A stretch of DNA of 64,000 nucleotides from Lipingzhangella_A rawalii (GCF_031628175.1 NZ_JAVLVT010000001.1:1-64000); one strand, 5' to 3'. Shown: positions 42,965 through 51,096, counted from the first letter of the stretch. Numbers and translations: made by a program. Notes: generated by a model not told the origin, from the letters alone.

Positions 42965-44560
42965 ATGCGTCTCAAGACGAACCCCGTGGTGTTCGGGGTG
43001 TCCGTACTGGTGATCCTGGTGTTCCTGATCGCCGGGCTCACCGCCACATCCTGGATGGAGCAGGCCTTCGAGCGGGTGCAGGAAGGCATCGCGAACACGC
43101 TCGGTTGGTACTACATCCTGATCGTCGGGGGTTTCCTCGTCTTCGTGGTCTGGCTGGGCGCGAGTCGCTTCGGGCGGCTGCGCCTGGGGCCGCCGGACAG
43201 CAGGCCGACCTACAGCTATCTGACCTGGTTCGCCATGCTGTTCACCGCCGGGATGGGCATCGGTCTGGTGTTCTGGGCGGTGGCCGAGCCACTGTCGCAC
43301 CTCGCCAACCCGCCTATGGCCGAATCCGGCAGCGCGGAGGCCGAGCAGGAGGCCATGCGGTTCACTTTCTTCCATTGGGGAACCCACGCCTGGGCGATCT
43401 ACATTGTGGTGGGCCTGGCGTTGGCCTATTTCGCCTACCGCCACAACCTGCCGCTGTCCATCCGCAGCGCCCTGTACCCGATCCTGGGGGAGCGCATCCA
43501 CGGTCGTCTCGGGGACGTGGTGGACACCTTCGCGGTGTTCGGCACCATGTTCGGGGTGGCCACCTCGCTCGGCTTCGGAATCCTTCAGGTCAATGCCGGT
43601 TTGGCGAGCCTGGGGTTGCTGGAGCAGTCCACCACGGTGCAGCTGCTTCTCATCGCCGGAATCACCGCTGCGGCGGTGCTGTCGCTGATGTCCGGGTTGG
43701 ACAAGGGCATCCTCCGGCTCTCGGTGACCAATCTCGGGATCGGGCTGGCGCTCATGCTGTTCGTGTTGGCGGTCGGCCCCACCCTGACCGTGCTGTCCAG
43801 CTTCGTGCAGCAGCTCGGCAGCTACGTGCAGACCCTTCCGGAGACCACGCTGTGGACCGATATTCCTAACCAGACCGGCTGGCAGATGGACTGGACCATC
43901 TTCTACTGGGGCTGGTGGATCAGCTGGTCGCCGTTCGTGGGCATGTTCATTGCGCGCGTGTCCTACGGCCGCACCATCCGCGAGTTCGTGTTCGGGGTGC
44001 TCCTGGTTCCGGCACTGCTCACCTTCCTGTGGATGGCGATCTTCGGAAACACCGCCTTCTCCGTGGACGCCGCCACCAACGGCGAGCTGTCCGCCCAGGT
44101 CGCCGACGATCCGGCGATCGCCCTGTTCGGGCTGCTGGCCGAGCTGCCCCTGACCGAGATCACCACCCTGTTGGCGATCCTGCTGGTCGCAACCTACTTC
44201 GTCACTTCCAGCGACTCCGCCTCCCTGGTGATCGACATGCTCACCTCGGGTGGAAAGACCGACACCCCGAAGATCCAGCGGGTGTTCTGGGCCGTGCTGG
44301 AGGGTGGTATCGCCGGTGTGCTGCTGTTGGCGGGGGCTGGTGGTCTGGCGGCCTTGCAGACCGCGGCGATCACCACGGCACTGCCGTTCAGTATCGTCAT
44401 GCTGCTGATCTGCTACGGCCTGGTGCGTGCCGTCTACGCCGACGACAAGAAGTACGCCCTGAACCGGGTGGTGCTCACCGAACGCGGCCACGAACGGGTG
44501 CCGCGTCGCCCGGACCAGCCACACAGCCCGTTCAAGGACGGTGTGCAGGGCTCGCCGTAG
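42965..44560 (+). CDS. BCCT family betaine/choline/carnitine transporter
   Basis: This 531-residue, twelve-span transporter carries the BCCT landmarks: the glycine-rich MFTAGMGIGLVFW-type stretch near residue 95 and the substrate-site helix FYWGWWISWSPFVGMFIARVS. It imports quaternary ammonium solutes, usually with sodium or protons, for osmoprotection. The C-terminal tail is short and basic, so osmosensing of BetP type is uncertain. It is a single-gene unit ended by a 12-bp hairpin. The substrate is not predictable. Confidence 0.92.
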   Translation: MRLKTNPVVFGVSVLVILVFLIAGLTATSWMEQAFERVQEGIANTLGWYYILIVGGFLVFVVWLGASRFGRLRLGPPDSRPTYSYLTWFAMLFTAGMGIGLVFWAVAEPLSHLANPPMAESGSAEAEQEAMRFTFFHWGTHAWAIYIVVGLALAYFAYRHNLPLSIRSALYPILGERIHGRLGDVVDTFAVFGTMFGVATSLGFGILQVNAGLASLGLLEQSTTVQLLLIAGITAAAVLSLMSGLDKGILRLSVTNLGIGLALMLFVLAVGPTLTVLSSFVQQLGSYVQTLPETTLWTDIPNQTGWQMDWTIFYWGWWISWSPFVGMFIARVSYGRTIREFVFGVLLVPALLTFLWMAIFGNTAFSVDAATNGELSAQVADDPAIALFGLLAELPLTEITTLLAILLVATYFVTSSDSASLVIDMLTSGGKTDTPKIQRVFWAVLEGGIAGVLLLAGAGGLAALQTAAITTALPFSIVMLLICYGLVRAVYADDKKYALNRVVLTERGHERVPRRPDQPHSPFKDGVQGSP

Positions 44561-44581
44561 GCGAGCCGCGTGCCCGCCGTA

Positions 44582-44621
44582 CCGGCTCGGACGTCGCTTA
44601 CCGAAGTGGCGTCCGAGCCGG
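44582..44621. terminator. 12-bp hairpin between BCCT and XRE genes
   Basis: CCGGCTCGGACG and CGTCCGAGCCGG are exact reverse complements with a 16-base loop, centred in the 74-base gap between converging genes. It can serve both strands. Confidence 0.75.
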
Positions 44622-44634
44622 CGCACAGGGACCG

Positions 44635-45471
44635 CTACCGCGCGACAGCGTGTCGGTGCCGTTCGATGATGCGCAGCGCGGCTTGGCCGCGGGCCGCAAC
44701 CTGAGACAATTCCCGAAACACAGCCAGATAGGGACGGATGGCGTCCTCGTCGGTGAGGGAAAGTTCGGCGCTGACTGTTTCGACCAACACGAGATGACTG
44801 TCGAATACCCAGAATCCGTGTGCCGGAACCAGGTCGATACGGGCTGCGATCGAGATGATGCCGATGTCCAGCTTCTCGTGGGCGATTCTCCGGGCAAGAT
44901 CGGTGAGCTGTTCGGCATGGTCCGTGGGCTCGCACAGCCGCACTTGCAACGCGGGTTCCCAGAGGAGGAACTCGACGCTCTGGCCAGAGGTTTCCAGAAT
45001 GGCTTGACGATCCATTCGGGCCTGTACCGCGTCCTCCAGGTCATTGGGAGTGTTGTGCAGGCGCATCCCGCGTCGGATCATGGCGCGGGCGTAGGCGGGG
45101 GTCTGCAACAGCCCTGGGATGCAGGCGGTCTCCAGGATCCGCATGTGCCGGGCCGCGCGTTCCTGGTCAGCGAATGCCAGCTGTCGGGGGCGAGTCCCGT
45201 ATGCGAGCTGGCGGCGCCAGCTCGCATAGTGCGTTTCGAGGGAGCGTCGCTGGGCGATCAGTGCGTCAGCCGTCTCGGGGCTGCCGCAGCCGTGCGTCCA
45301 GTGACGGAGGTCGGTAGGGCTGGCTGTCTGTTTCCCGCGTTCGATCTTGGACACCTTCGCGGGATGCCATCCCAGCTGCGCGGCGAGATCACGTCCGGAC
45401 AGGCCGGCATCGACACGCAGCTGGCGTAGTTGGGCTCCCAGGCTGGTCCGGGCGGTTTGGAAGTCCGTCAT
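44635..45471 (-). CDS. XRE family regulator with DUF5753 domain
   Basis: The 278-residue protein has an N-terminal helix-turn-helix (about 10-60: LGAQLRQLRVDAGLSGRDLA, HPAKVSKIERGK) and a C-terminal DUF5753 effector domain (about 95-270; e.g. TACIPGLLQTPAYARAMI). Such regulators are strongly expanded in sporulating actinomycetes and usually pair with a small partner. The ATG at 45471 overlaps the stop of the DUF6879 gene by four bases. The frame upstream is a shadow of that gene. The target is unknown. Confidence 0.88.
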   Translation of the reverse strand: MTDFQTARTSLGAQLRQLRVDAGLSGRDLAAQLGWHPAKVSKIERGKQTASPTDLRHWTHGCGSPETADALIAQRRSLETHYASWRRQLAYGTRPRQLAFADQERAARHMRILETACIPGLLQTPAYARAMIRRGMRLHNTPNDLEDAVQARMDRQAILETSGQSVEFLLWEPALQVRLCEPTDHAEQLTDLARRIAHEKLDIGIISIAARIDLVPAHGFWVFDSHLVLVETVSAELSLTDEDAIRPYLAVFRELSQVAARGQAALRIIERHRHAVAR

Positions 45472-45998
45472 ACCGCCCGGCTGGCGAGGTAGCGGGTGTA
45501 GGTCAACGCGTGGTGCCAGGCGGCATCCCGGGCCTGCACCGCCGTCAGGACAGTGGTGGGATCCTCGCTCAGAGTTACGCCGAGGAATCGTCCTTCCTCG
45601 TCGAAGTGCAGCGGGGCGACCGTGCGGCAGTCGAAGATCCAGAAGTCGTGGTCGGGGAGCTCGGACACCACCGGATGGTTGCGGGGGAGATACCGAATGT
45701 CTTCGCCCACTCCGAGGTTGTACGGGGTTCCCCACAGCTCCCAGCGTTGGTAGTCGGATGGGGGATCGTTCATGAGTCGTACCCGTGCCATGTGTTTACC
45801 ACGAGCCGTTTCCTCCTGGATCATCTGTAGCCAGGGCGTGAACCAGTCCAAGCCCGGATCCCGACCAGCGAGCCACTCCTGGAACGGCTGTTCCTCGTCG
45901 GCCTTGCCATAGTAGCTGCGGGTCTCCAAGCGCCAGGCCGTGTAACGGTAGCTGCGAAACAGCTCCTCGAACTGGGCACCGGCAATCAATTCGGGCAT
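45468..45998 (-). CDS. DUF6879 family protein
   Basis: This 176-residue soluble protein has the family look: FEELFRSYRYTAWRLETR near the N-terminus, the Trp-rich EWLAGRDPGLDWFTPWLQM, and DHDFWIFDCRTVAPLHFDEE. In actinomycetes DUF6879 genes sit beside XRE/DUF5753 regulators, as here. No catalytic motif or membrane span is visible; a partner or effector role is inferred from context. One base separates it from the small gene upstream. Confidence 0.85.
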   Translation of the reverse strand: MPELIAGAQFEELFRSYRYTAWRLETRSYYGKADEEQPFQEWLAGRDPGLDWFTPWLQMIQEETARGKHMARVRLMNDPPSDYQRWELWGTPYNLGVGEDIRYLPRNHPVVSELPDHDFWIFDCRTVAPLHFDEEGRFLGVTLSEDPTTVLTAVQARDAAWHHALTYTRYLASRAV

Positions 45999-45999
45999 G

Positions 46000-46200
46000 T
46001 CACTCCGTAACGGCGAATCGCGTCAACAGCTCGCGGGGCACCACGACGAAATCTTCGCCGGGCAGAACATTGGCCAGGTGTGCCAACGCCTCCGGGTCCG
46101 TCAGTCGGTCTCCCTGAACCACAATCTCACCAGTGTCGGTCTCGTACAGAGTGGGACAGCCACCGTTCTGCGAGGTGGTTCCGATCTTCCGCAGCTTCAT
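46000..46200 (-). CDS. Small protein heading the DUF6879-XRE operon
   Basis: A 66-residue protein starting MKLRKIGTTSQNGGCPTLYE, with a beta-rich first half and an acidic helical second half (RLTDPEALAHLANVLPGEDF). The start follows AAAGGAGTCCGC. Comparable small proteins precede DUF6879 genes in Streptomyces. Its function is unknown; tight packing suggests it acts with the two genes downstream. Confidence 0.75.
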   Translation of the reverse strand: MKLRKIGTTSQNGGCPTLYETDTGEIVVQGDRLTDPEALAHLANVLPGEDFVVVPRELLTRFAVTE

Positions 46201-46399
46201 GCGGACTCCTTTCGCTTCGGCTATGCCAGTATCTCCCGCATGTCCACTACGAAGTGAGGTCGTTCCGGATCGGACGGGAGCAATTTCGAGCAACGCGCCT
46301 TCTTGTTTCCCTGGGCTCGCCCTACGCTTTCGTGAGCGAATCCCCCAGAGATGCGGGCGGATGCTGCACAGCCGAGACCCGACGGAAGGAGAGTCCACC

Positions 46400-46882
46400 G
46401 TGACGGCGATTCTCACGCGAGCCAGCCGGGGCCAAGATCTTGTCGACCCTGCACTGCTTGAGCATCTGGTCAACGATGTGCGTCGTGAGCACGGGCATAA
46501 CCATGCCACCGCCGAGCGTATCGTTGATCAGGCTCTGGTCTACCTTGTGGCCTGCGGACGGACCAGTGAACCGATTGGCCCGTCGGAACTGGTGGATCGG
46601 GGGTGGCACGCATTCATCCTACGCACGGCCGAGTACCGAGACTTCTGTGCACGCGTGCTCGGTTCTTTCGTCGACCATCACCCTAACGATGTCCGCCCTA
46701 CTACGGTTCAGCGTGCATCGATGAACGCACGCACCTTGGATGCCGTCTATGCCACGGGGCTCTATGTGGACCTCGAGATGTGGGCGGAGATTGCCACTAG
46801 CGGCAGCAACTGTAGTGACGCTGGATCCGGTGGAAGCGGAGACGGGTGCCACAAGGGATGCCACGACAGTCAGGCACGCTAG
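46400..46882 (+). CDS. Conserved actinomycete protein with cysteine-rich tail
   Basis: The 160-residue protein has a helical body (about 10-130) with the distinctive block DRGWHAFILRTAEYRDFC. After it comes a flexible Gly/Ser-rich C-terminus holding Cys138, Cys150 and Cys154 plus histidines (DGCHKGCHDSQ). The tail could bind metal or be modified. I recall similar proteins in Streptomyces but no function. GTG at 46400 follows GGAAGGAGAG. It is divergent from the DUF6879 unit and four bases before the phosphotransferase gene. Confidence 0.72.
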   Translation: MTAILTRASRGQDLVDPALLEHLVNDVRREHGHNHATAERIVDQALVYLVACGRTSEPIGPSELVDRGWHAFILRTAEYRDFCARVLGSFVDHHPNDVRPTTVQRASMNARTLDAVYATGLYVDLEMWAEIATSGSNCSDAGSGGSGDGCHKGCHDSQAR

Positions 46883-46886
46883 CTCG

Positions 46887-47765
46887 ATGGAGCGATTCAC
46901 CTGGGAGCACCTTCCCGAGACCACCCACAGGGCCTTCGAGCGCGAGTTCGGGAAGGTGCACACCACCTCGACCACTCCGGCCGGGCTGACTGTCGGGGTT
47001 GCTGCCCGGGTGGAGACAGCGGACACAACCGTATTCGTGAAGGCCGTACCCCGGAGGTCTCCCGCGTTCTTGGACTATGCTCGCGAGCGTGCGGTCGGCC
47101 AAGCCATAGCCACGACGGTTCCTGCGCCGCGATTGCTGTGGTCGCACCAGGACAGCTGGCTTACCTTGGTGTTCGAGTACATTCCGGGGCGGCAAGTCGA
47201 CCTGTCCCGGGACGCCGATGCGGTCATGGCGGCACTTCGAACCATGCGGGAGCCGCTGCGATCCTCTCCGGTTGCCGAACTGCGGCCGATCACCCACAAG
47301 CTGGACGTCTTTCTCGCCGGGGCACGAGAGACGGTCGTCAGCGAGCTGCAACTACTCGACCATCGGGATTCCTATCGCGTGGTTCTGGATGACGCCGACC
47401 TTGCAGACTTCCAGGGGACAGCGCTGGTACATGCGGATCCGGCCGCATCCAACCTGATTCACGACGGCACTTCGGTATGGGTCGTGGACTGGGCGCTCTC
47501 CAGCGTAGGGGCTCCCTGGGTTGACGTCGCACTGCTCATCCCGCCACTGATCGCAGCAGGGTATTCCCCGCCAAACGCACAGGCGTGGGCAGAGGAACAT
47601 CCGGACTGGGCGGAGGCCCCTACGCGGGCGGTGGATCTGCTCGCCGTCACCCGGATGCTGTTTCTACTCGGTAAGATCCACGCCGGTCCCAGTTGGCTGG
47701 CCCACGGTCGGCGAAAAGCCCTCCCCGCCCATCAGGCATGGGCTCGTTACCGGCTGGGAGTGTAG
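46887..47765 (+). CDS. APH-fold phosphotransferase
   Basis: This 292-residue protein has the aminoglycoside-phosphotransferase/choline-kinase fold. Brenner-type catalytic residues are visible in ALVHADPAASNLIHDG (Asp and Asn), with the metal-binding aspartate in VWVVDWALSSVGAPWVDVA. An ATP-binding lysine is likely in TTVFVKAVPRR. The substrate is unknown: an antibiotic, a small metabolite or a protein are all possible. It starts four bases after the Cys-tail gene and is presumably co-expressed with it. Confidence 0.83.
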   Translation: MERFTWEHLPETTHRAFEREFGKVHTTSTTPAGLTVGVAARVETADTTVFVKAVPRRSPAFLDYARERAVGQAIATTVPAPRLLWSHQDSWLTLVFEYIPGRQVDLSRDADAVMAALRTMREPLRSSPVAELRPITHKLDVFLAGARETVVSELQLLDHRDSYRVVLDDADLADFQGTALVHADPAASNLIHDGTSVWVVDWALSSVGAPWVDVALLIPPLIAAGYSPPNAQAWAEEHPDWAEAPTRAVDLLAVTRMLFLLGKIHAGPSWLAHGRRKALPAHQAWARYRLGV

Positions 47766-47801
47766 AATCATGAGTCCGCCAGCACGGTGTGACGGGTGTC
47801 G

Positions 47802-48062
47802 CTAGGCGCCGTACTCGCTGGTGCGTACGGCGTGGAGGAAGGCGGTCCACTCGTGGGTGGGCAGGGTGAGGTGGCCGGCCCCGCGGTTCTTCGAGTCGCG
47901 GAGGGCCACGGGGGCCGCAGCTACATGCATCCGGCGAACCTCAACACACTCCGGTCCACCGTTGGAACTGTAGCTGCTCTTGTGCCAGCCGACCTCGACG
48001 CACTCCCCGTTACGGTTCGAGCTGTAGCTACTGATTGTCCAGGTGAAGTCGCCGGCTGTCAT
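47802..48062 (-). CDS. DUF397 family protein (tandem motif)
   Basis: An 86-residue protein with two copies of the DUF397 motif: WTISSYSSNRNGECVEVG and WHKSSYSSNGGPECVEV. Normally one copy is present, so the N-terminal half looks duplicated. The C-terminal half has the usual VALRDSKNRGAGHLTL-type block and LPTHEWTAFLHAV. DUF397 proteins are small partners of XRE/DUF5753 regulators in actinomycetes. Its start overlaps the regulator stop by four bases. Confidence 0.9.
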   Translation of the reverse strand: MTAGDFTWTISSYSSNRNGECVEVGWHKSSYSSNGGPECVEVRRMHVAAAPVALRDSKNRGAGHLTLPTHEWTAFLHAVRTSEYGA

Positions 48063-48907
48063 GATAGGTCCTTCTCAATCGCAGCGATGAACGCGACGGA
48101 ATCCTCCGCGCTCAGGCAGCATCCTTGGATTCGATCATACTGGGTGGCGAACTCCTGAACGTCGCTGGATTCCAGGAAGATCTGTCCGGCTGGAGAGTCG
48201 ATGTAGACGACCTGGGGGAACGGGTCGCCCATCTTGATCAGAGTGAACTGGCCGTCTGTTCCGGGGTACTCACCGAAGCCAAACGGCAGGACCTGGATCT
48301 GAATGCTGGGCTTCTCAGCTTCACTCAATAGCCGCCGCAGCTGTGCCCGCATCACGTCCGTGCCACCAACTGGACGGCGCAATACAGCTTCATCCAGGAT
48401 GAGCTGCACCGTGGGAGGAGTCTTGCGTTCCAGGATCTCTTGGCGCGCCATGCGGACCCCCACCCAACGTTCGATCTGCTTGGCTGAGGCATCAGGGTCT
48501 CCGATTTGGATCAGCCGTTCGGCATACTCTCTGGTCTGGAATAGTCCGTGAACCACCAGCGGGGTGAAGATACGTAGCTGCTCTGCGCGGTTCTCCAGCC
48601 ACACGTAATTGATCATGGCTGTCCCCTGGTAGTACCGCTCCCACCAGCCGGTTTCGGTGATCTCGGCCGCCAGCTTCACCATTTGCTCACGTTGAGTTGG
48701 ACTGTCGACGCCGTAGAGCTTCATGAGATCCGCCACCTCGTCCTGGCTGATCGGCCAGGTGCCCGCTTCGAAACGACTCATCGTCGACTTGCTGCGGCGT
48801 ATGTACTCACCGGCTTCTGCCAGCGTGAGCTGGTTCTCCTCCCTGAGGCCGCGCAGCATCTCACCGAGCCACTGCGCCCGTAGTGTCACCCTCGACTTGG
48901 CGGCCAT
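48059..48907 (-). CDS. XRE family regulator with DUF5753 domain (WhiJ-like)
   Basis: The 282-residue regulator has an N-terminal helix-turn-helix (about 12-65: LGEMLRGLREENQLTLAEAG, RRSKSTMSRFEAG) and a DUF5753 domain (about 100-280). Paired with the downstream DUF397 gene it forms the WhiJ-type module found in many copies in Streptomyces, where such pairs influence development. A paired inverted-repeat element lies 15-42 bases upstream of its ATG, suggesting autoregulation. Confidence 0.9.
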   Translation of the reverse strand: MAAKSRVTLRAQWLGEMLRGLREENQLTLAEAGEYIRRSKSTMSRFEAGTWPISQDEVADLMKLYGVDSPTQREQMVKLAAEITETGWWERYYQGTAMINYVWLENRAEQLRIFTPLVVHGLFQTREYAERLIQIGDPDASAKQIERWVGVRMARQEILERKTPPTVQLILDEAVLRRPVGGTDVMRAQLRRLLSEAEKPSIQIQVLPFGFGEYPGTDGQFTLIKMGDPFPQVVYIDSPAGQIFLESSDVQEFATQYDRIQGCCLSAEDSVAFIAAIEKDLS

Positions 48908-48921
48908 GGCGTCGTCTCCAT

Positions 48922-48949
48922 AAGTTCAGAAAACTTCTCGTGAGAAGTT
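48922..48949. promoter_or_regulatory. Inverted-repeat operator candidate before XRE gene
   Basis: AACTTCTC-gt-GAGAAGTT (48932-48949) is a perfect palindrome, and AAGTT-cagaa-AACTT (48922-48936) overlaps it, giving three similar half-sites in 28 bases. It is AT-rich against its surroundings and lies directly upstream of the regulator start. Confidence 0.55.
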
Positions 48950-49134
48950 GCGATTCTAGTTGGCGACTGTCACTCTAGCACTAGGCGTTAGCTGGGTCAC
49001 ACCGAACGTGAGGGTTCGCGCTATGGCCGAGTTGGTACGCCGGCCAGGTACACATGAACACCGCCCGGGGCACTCGTGATGAGTTGGCGCTCTGGTGCCC
49101 CGGGCGGTGCCCTAACTGGAAGGGAAAGCCCGTC

Positions 49135-49512
49135 ATGTCTGACGTTCACGTCCTCCCTGCCCCGATTCTCCCCGATGCGTGGCAGGACGTCGACACCAGT
49201 ATCGACACCGAGCCCCCGGAGCTGCTGTCTGAGGAGCAGTTGGACCGGTATGCCGAGACGGTGGCCGCGCTGCTGCGCGGCGCGGGGCTGTGTGTGGAGA
49301 TCACCCCGTTGACCGCCCAGGTGCAGCTCGACATCACCGACCCCACCAGTGACCTCTCCGCCGAACTCGTCATCGACGACGACCGCAGCGCCGCCTGGAC
49401 GCTACACGGCGAAAGCGACCTGCCGCCCGGCACCACCACCCGCACCCTCGCCGGACTCCTCACCACCATCCTCGGCGCCGCCGGACGCCGACAAGACCCA
49501 CCCACCACCTGA
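49135..49512 (+). CDS. Hypothetical protein, small acidic
   Basis: A 125-residue acidic protein with Asp/Glu-Pro stretches (TSIDTEPPELLSEEQLDRYA), a helix (YAETVAALLRGAGL), beta strands (VQLDITDPTSDLSAELVID) and a C-terminal helix (TTRTLAGLLTTILGAAG). I do not recognise it. The ATG at 49135 follows GGAAGGGA. It stands alone between the XRE module and aroG, followed by a hairpin. Confidence 0.7.
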   Translation: MSDVHVLPAPILPDAWQDVDTSIDTEPPELLSEEQLDRYAETVAALLRGAGLCVEITPLTAQVQLDITDPTSDLSAELVIDDDRSAAWTLHGESDLPPGTTTRTLAGLLTTILGAAGRRQDPPTT

Positions 49513-49522
49513 CCCCACGCGA

Positions 49523-49552
49523 CCACCCCCACCCCGGCGTGGGTGGGGGTGG
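49523..49552. terminator. 12-bp hairpin after the hypothetical gene
   Basis: CCACCCCCACCC and GGGTGGGGGTGG are exact reverse complements with a six-base loop, 11 bases beyond the stop codon. Confidence 0.7.
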
Positions 49553-49711
49553 GGTGGCTGTGACGTCTGGGGGAGTACACCCAGATGATCGGCGCTGGGA
49601 GGGGCCGATGAGGGCAGGAAAAGGCCGATGGGGGTGACTCGGGGCGGGCACCAACCGGGACGGGCCGATCGGCGTGCGCCGTCGTGCACGGGGGTCACCC
49701 CCATCAGCGAA

Positions 49712-50758
49712 TTACACCTGCACCGGCTCCAGGCCGGGGGCGGGGGTCAGGTCCCGGCCCATCAGAGTAGACAGGGTTCCGGCCACATCCCGGAGCTCGG
49801 CCAGATCCTCCTCCACGAGGGCCTGCGGCCCGTCGCAGAGCGCGGTTTCCGGAGTCGGGTGCACGTCCACGATGATGCCGTCGGCCCCGGCGGCGATCGC
49901 CGCGCGGGACAGCGGCAGTACGAGGTTGCGCTTGCCCCCGGAATGGGAGGGGTCCACGATCACCGGCAGGTGGCTCAGCTCCTGGGCCACCGGCACCGCG
50001 CTGATGTCCAGGGTGTTGCGGGTCGCCTTCTCGAAGGTGCGGATGCCCCGCTCGCACAGCACAATATCCAGATTTCCGCGCTGGGCGATGTACTCGGCGG
50101 CCATCAGCCACTCCTCGATGGTGGCGTTCATGCCGCGCTTCAGTAGCACCGGCAGTCCGGCCTCGCCCACGGCCTGGAGCAGTGCGAAGTTCTGCATGTT
50201 GCGGGTACCGACCTGGAGCATGTCGGCGTAGGAGGCGACCACCTCCACGTCCCCCGCGTCCACGACCTCAGTGACGATCGGCATGCCCGTCTCCTCGCGC
50301 GTCTCGGCGAGAATCTTCAGGCCCTCCTCGCCCAAGCCCTGGAAGGCGTAGGGGGAGGTGCGGGGTTTGTAGGCACCGCCACGCAGCAGCGCCGCGCCGG
50401 CATCGGCCGCCATCCGCGCGGACTCCAGCGTCTGCTCGGGCGTCTCCACCGCGCACGGCCCAGCGATCACCGTCATGTGGTCGCCACCGATCGGAACATC
50501 GCGCACCCGCACCACGGATCGGCTCACATGGTTCTCCCGACTGACCAGCTTGTACGGAGCGGAGATCCGCAGCACGTCACTGACCCCGGGCTGGGCACGC
50601 AGGTCGAGGTTGGACAGGCGCTGGACGTCACCCACCAGTCCGATGATCGTGCGGCTCACCCCGCGCGTCACGTAGGCCTCCCCACCGGCCGCCGAGACGA
50701 GGGTGACCAGACTGTCGATGTTGTCCGAGGTGGCGTCCGGCGCCATAACGATGACCAT
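49712..50758 (-). CDS. aroG: 3-deoxy-7-phosphoheptulonate synthase (type I-beta, with N-terminal regulatory domain)
   Basis: The 348-residue enzyme joins phosphoenolpyruvate and erythrose-4-phosphate, the first step of aromatic amino acid synthesis. An N-terminal ferredoxin-like domain (about 1-70), which mediates Tyr/Phe feedback in Thermotoga-type enzymes, precedes the barrel. Blocks seen are VIAGPCAVETPEQ, GGAYKPRTSPYAFQG, LLKRGMNATIEEWL and PVIVDPSHSGGKRN with metal- and substrate-binding residues. Upstream lies a leader peptide rich in aromatic codons plus a terminator hairpin, so transcription is probably attenuated by aromatic amino acid supply. Confidence 0.95.
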   Translation of the reverse strand: MVIVMAPDATSDNIDSLVTLVSAAGGEAYVTRGVSRTIIGLVGDVQRLSNLDLRAQPGVSDVLRISAPYKLVSRENHVSRSVVRVRDVPIGGDHMTVIAGPCAVETPEQTLESARMAADAGAALLRGGAYKPRTSPYAFQGLGEEGLKILAETREETGMPIVTEVVDAGDVEVVASYADMLQVGTRNMQNFALLQAVGEAGLPVLLKRGMNATIEEWLMAAEYIAQRGNLDIVLCERGIRTFEKATRNTLDISAVPVAQELSHLPVIVDPSHSGGKRNLVLPLSRAAIAAGADGIIVDVHPTPETALCDGPQALVEEDLAELRDVAGTLSTLMGRDLTPAPGLEPVQV

Positions 50759-50844
50759 GGCAGTGTTCCTGTCCGTTTCCGTAGCGGTCGCTGTCCGGTT
50801 GCATCAACGGAAGGGCATCCGCCCGGCCCGGCCCCGGAACGCGA

Positions 50845-50878
50845 AAGAGCCCCGGGCCGGTGCCGGTCCGGGGCTCTT
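50845..50878 (-). terminator. Attenuator terminator hairpin upstream of aroG
   Basis: AAGAGCCCCGG and CCGGGGCTCTT form an 11-bp stem with a GC-rich 12-base loop; on the transcribed minus strand it is followed by TTTCG. It lies between the leader peptide and aroG. The stretch CCGGACCGG within it (50863-50871) is the exact reverse complement of CCGGTCCGG in leader codons 11-14 (50929-50937), offering an alternative antiterminator pairing. Confidence 0.75.
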
Positions 50879-50894
50879 CCGAAAGTCGACTATG

Positions 50895-50969
50895 TCAGCA
50901 CAGCGCTGGCCAGGCGACCGCCGGAGATCCGGACCGGTAGCCATAAAAGCGCCAGAACGTGTGCTGCAT
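50895..50969 (-). CDS. Putative aro leader peptide
   Basis: This 24-codon frame on the minus strand begins MQHTFWRFYGYRS. It has five aromatic residues (Phe5, Trp6, Phe8, Tyr9, Tyr11) within seven codons, another Trp at 20, and ends Cys-stop. It precedes a terminator hairpin and aroG by 136 bases. This is the classical layout of a ribosome-dependent attenuator, where stalling at scarce aromatic codons would favour read-through. A -10-like TATAGT eight bases before the ATG suggests a leaderless transcript. It is not seen as a protein by homology; the call rests on layout. Confidence 0.75.
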   Translation of the reverse strand: MQHTFWRFYGYRSGSPAVAWPALC

Positions 50970-50977
50970 GGGAAGAG

Positions 50978-50983
50978 ACTATA
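50978..50983 (-). promoter_or_regulatory. -10 element of aro leader transcript
   Basis: TATAGT on the minus strand is a good -10 hexamer ending eight bases before the leader ATG, placing the likely transcription start at or within a few bases of the A of ATG. No convincing -35 box is seen. Confidence 0.5.
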
Positions 50984-51096
50984 GCGTACAACTCCGGGAT
51001 GTGGATACACCGGGGGCCGGGACGTCGCGGGGGCCAACCTGGCAGGATTGCCCACAGCCGGGGAGAATCGGACTCGACAGATGGCAGGAGTTGGGT

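Noticed and set aside
47802..48907. XRE/DUF397 pair as a toxin-antitoxin system
   Set aside because: Neither protein has a toxin fold; the layout fits the WhiJ-type regulator/partner modules common in actinomycetes.
44635..48907. The accessory block as an integrated element
   Set aside because: No integrase, transposase, tRNA target or flanking direct repeats were seen; the genes are ordinary actinomycete regulator modules.
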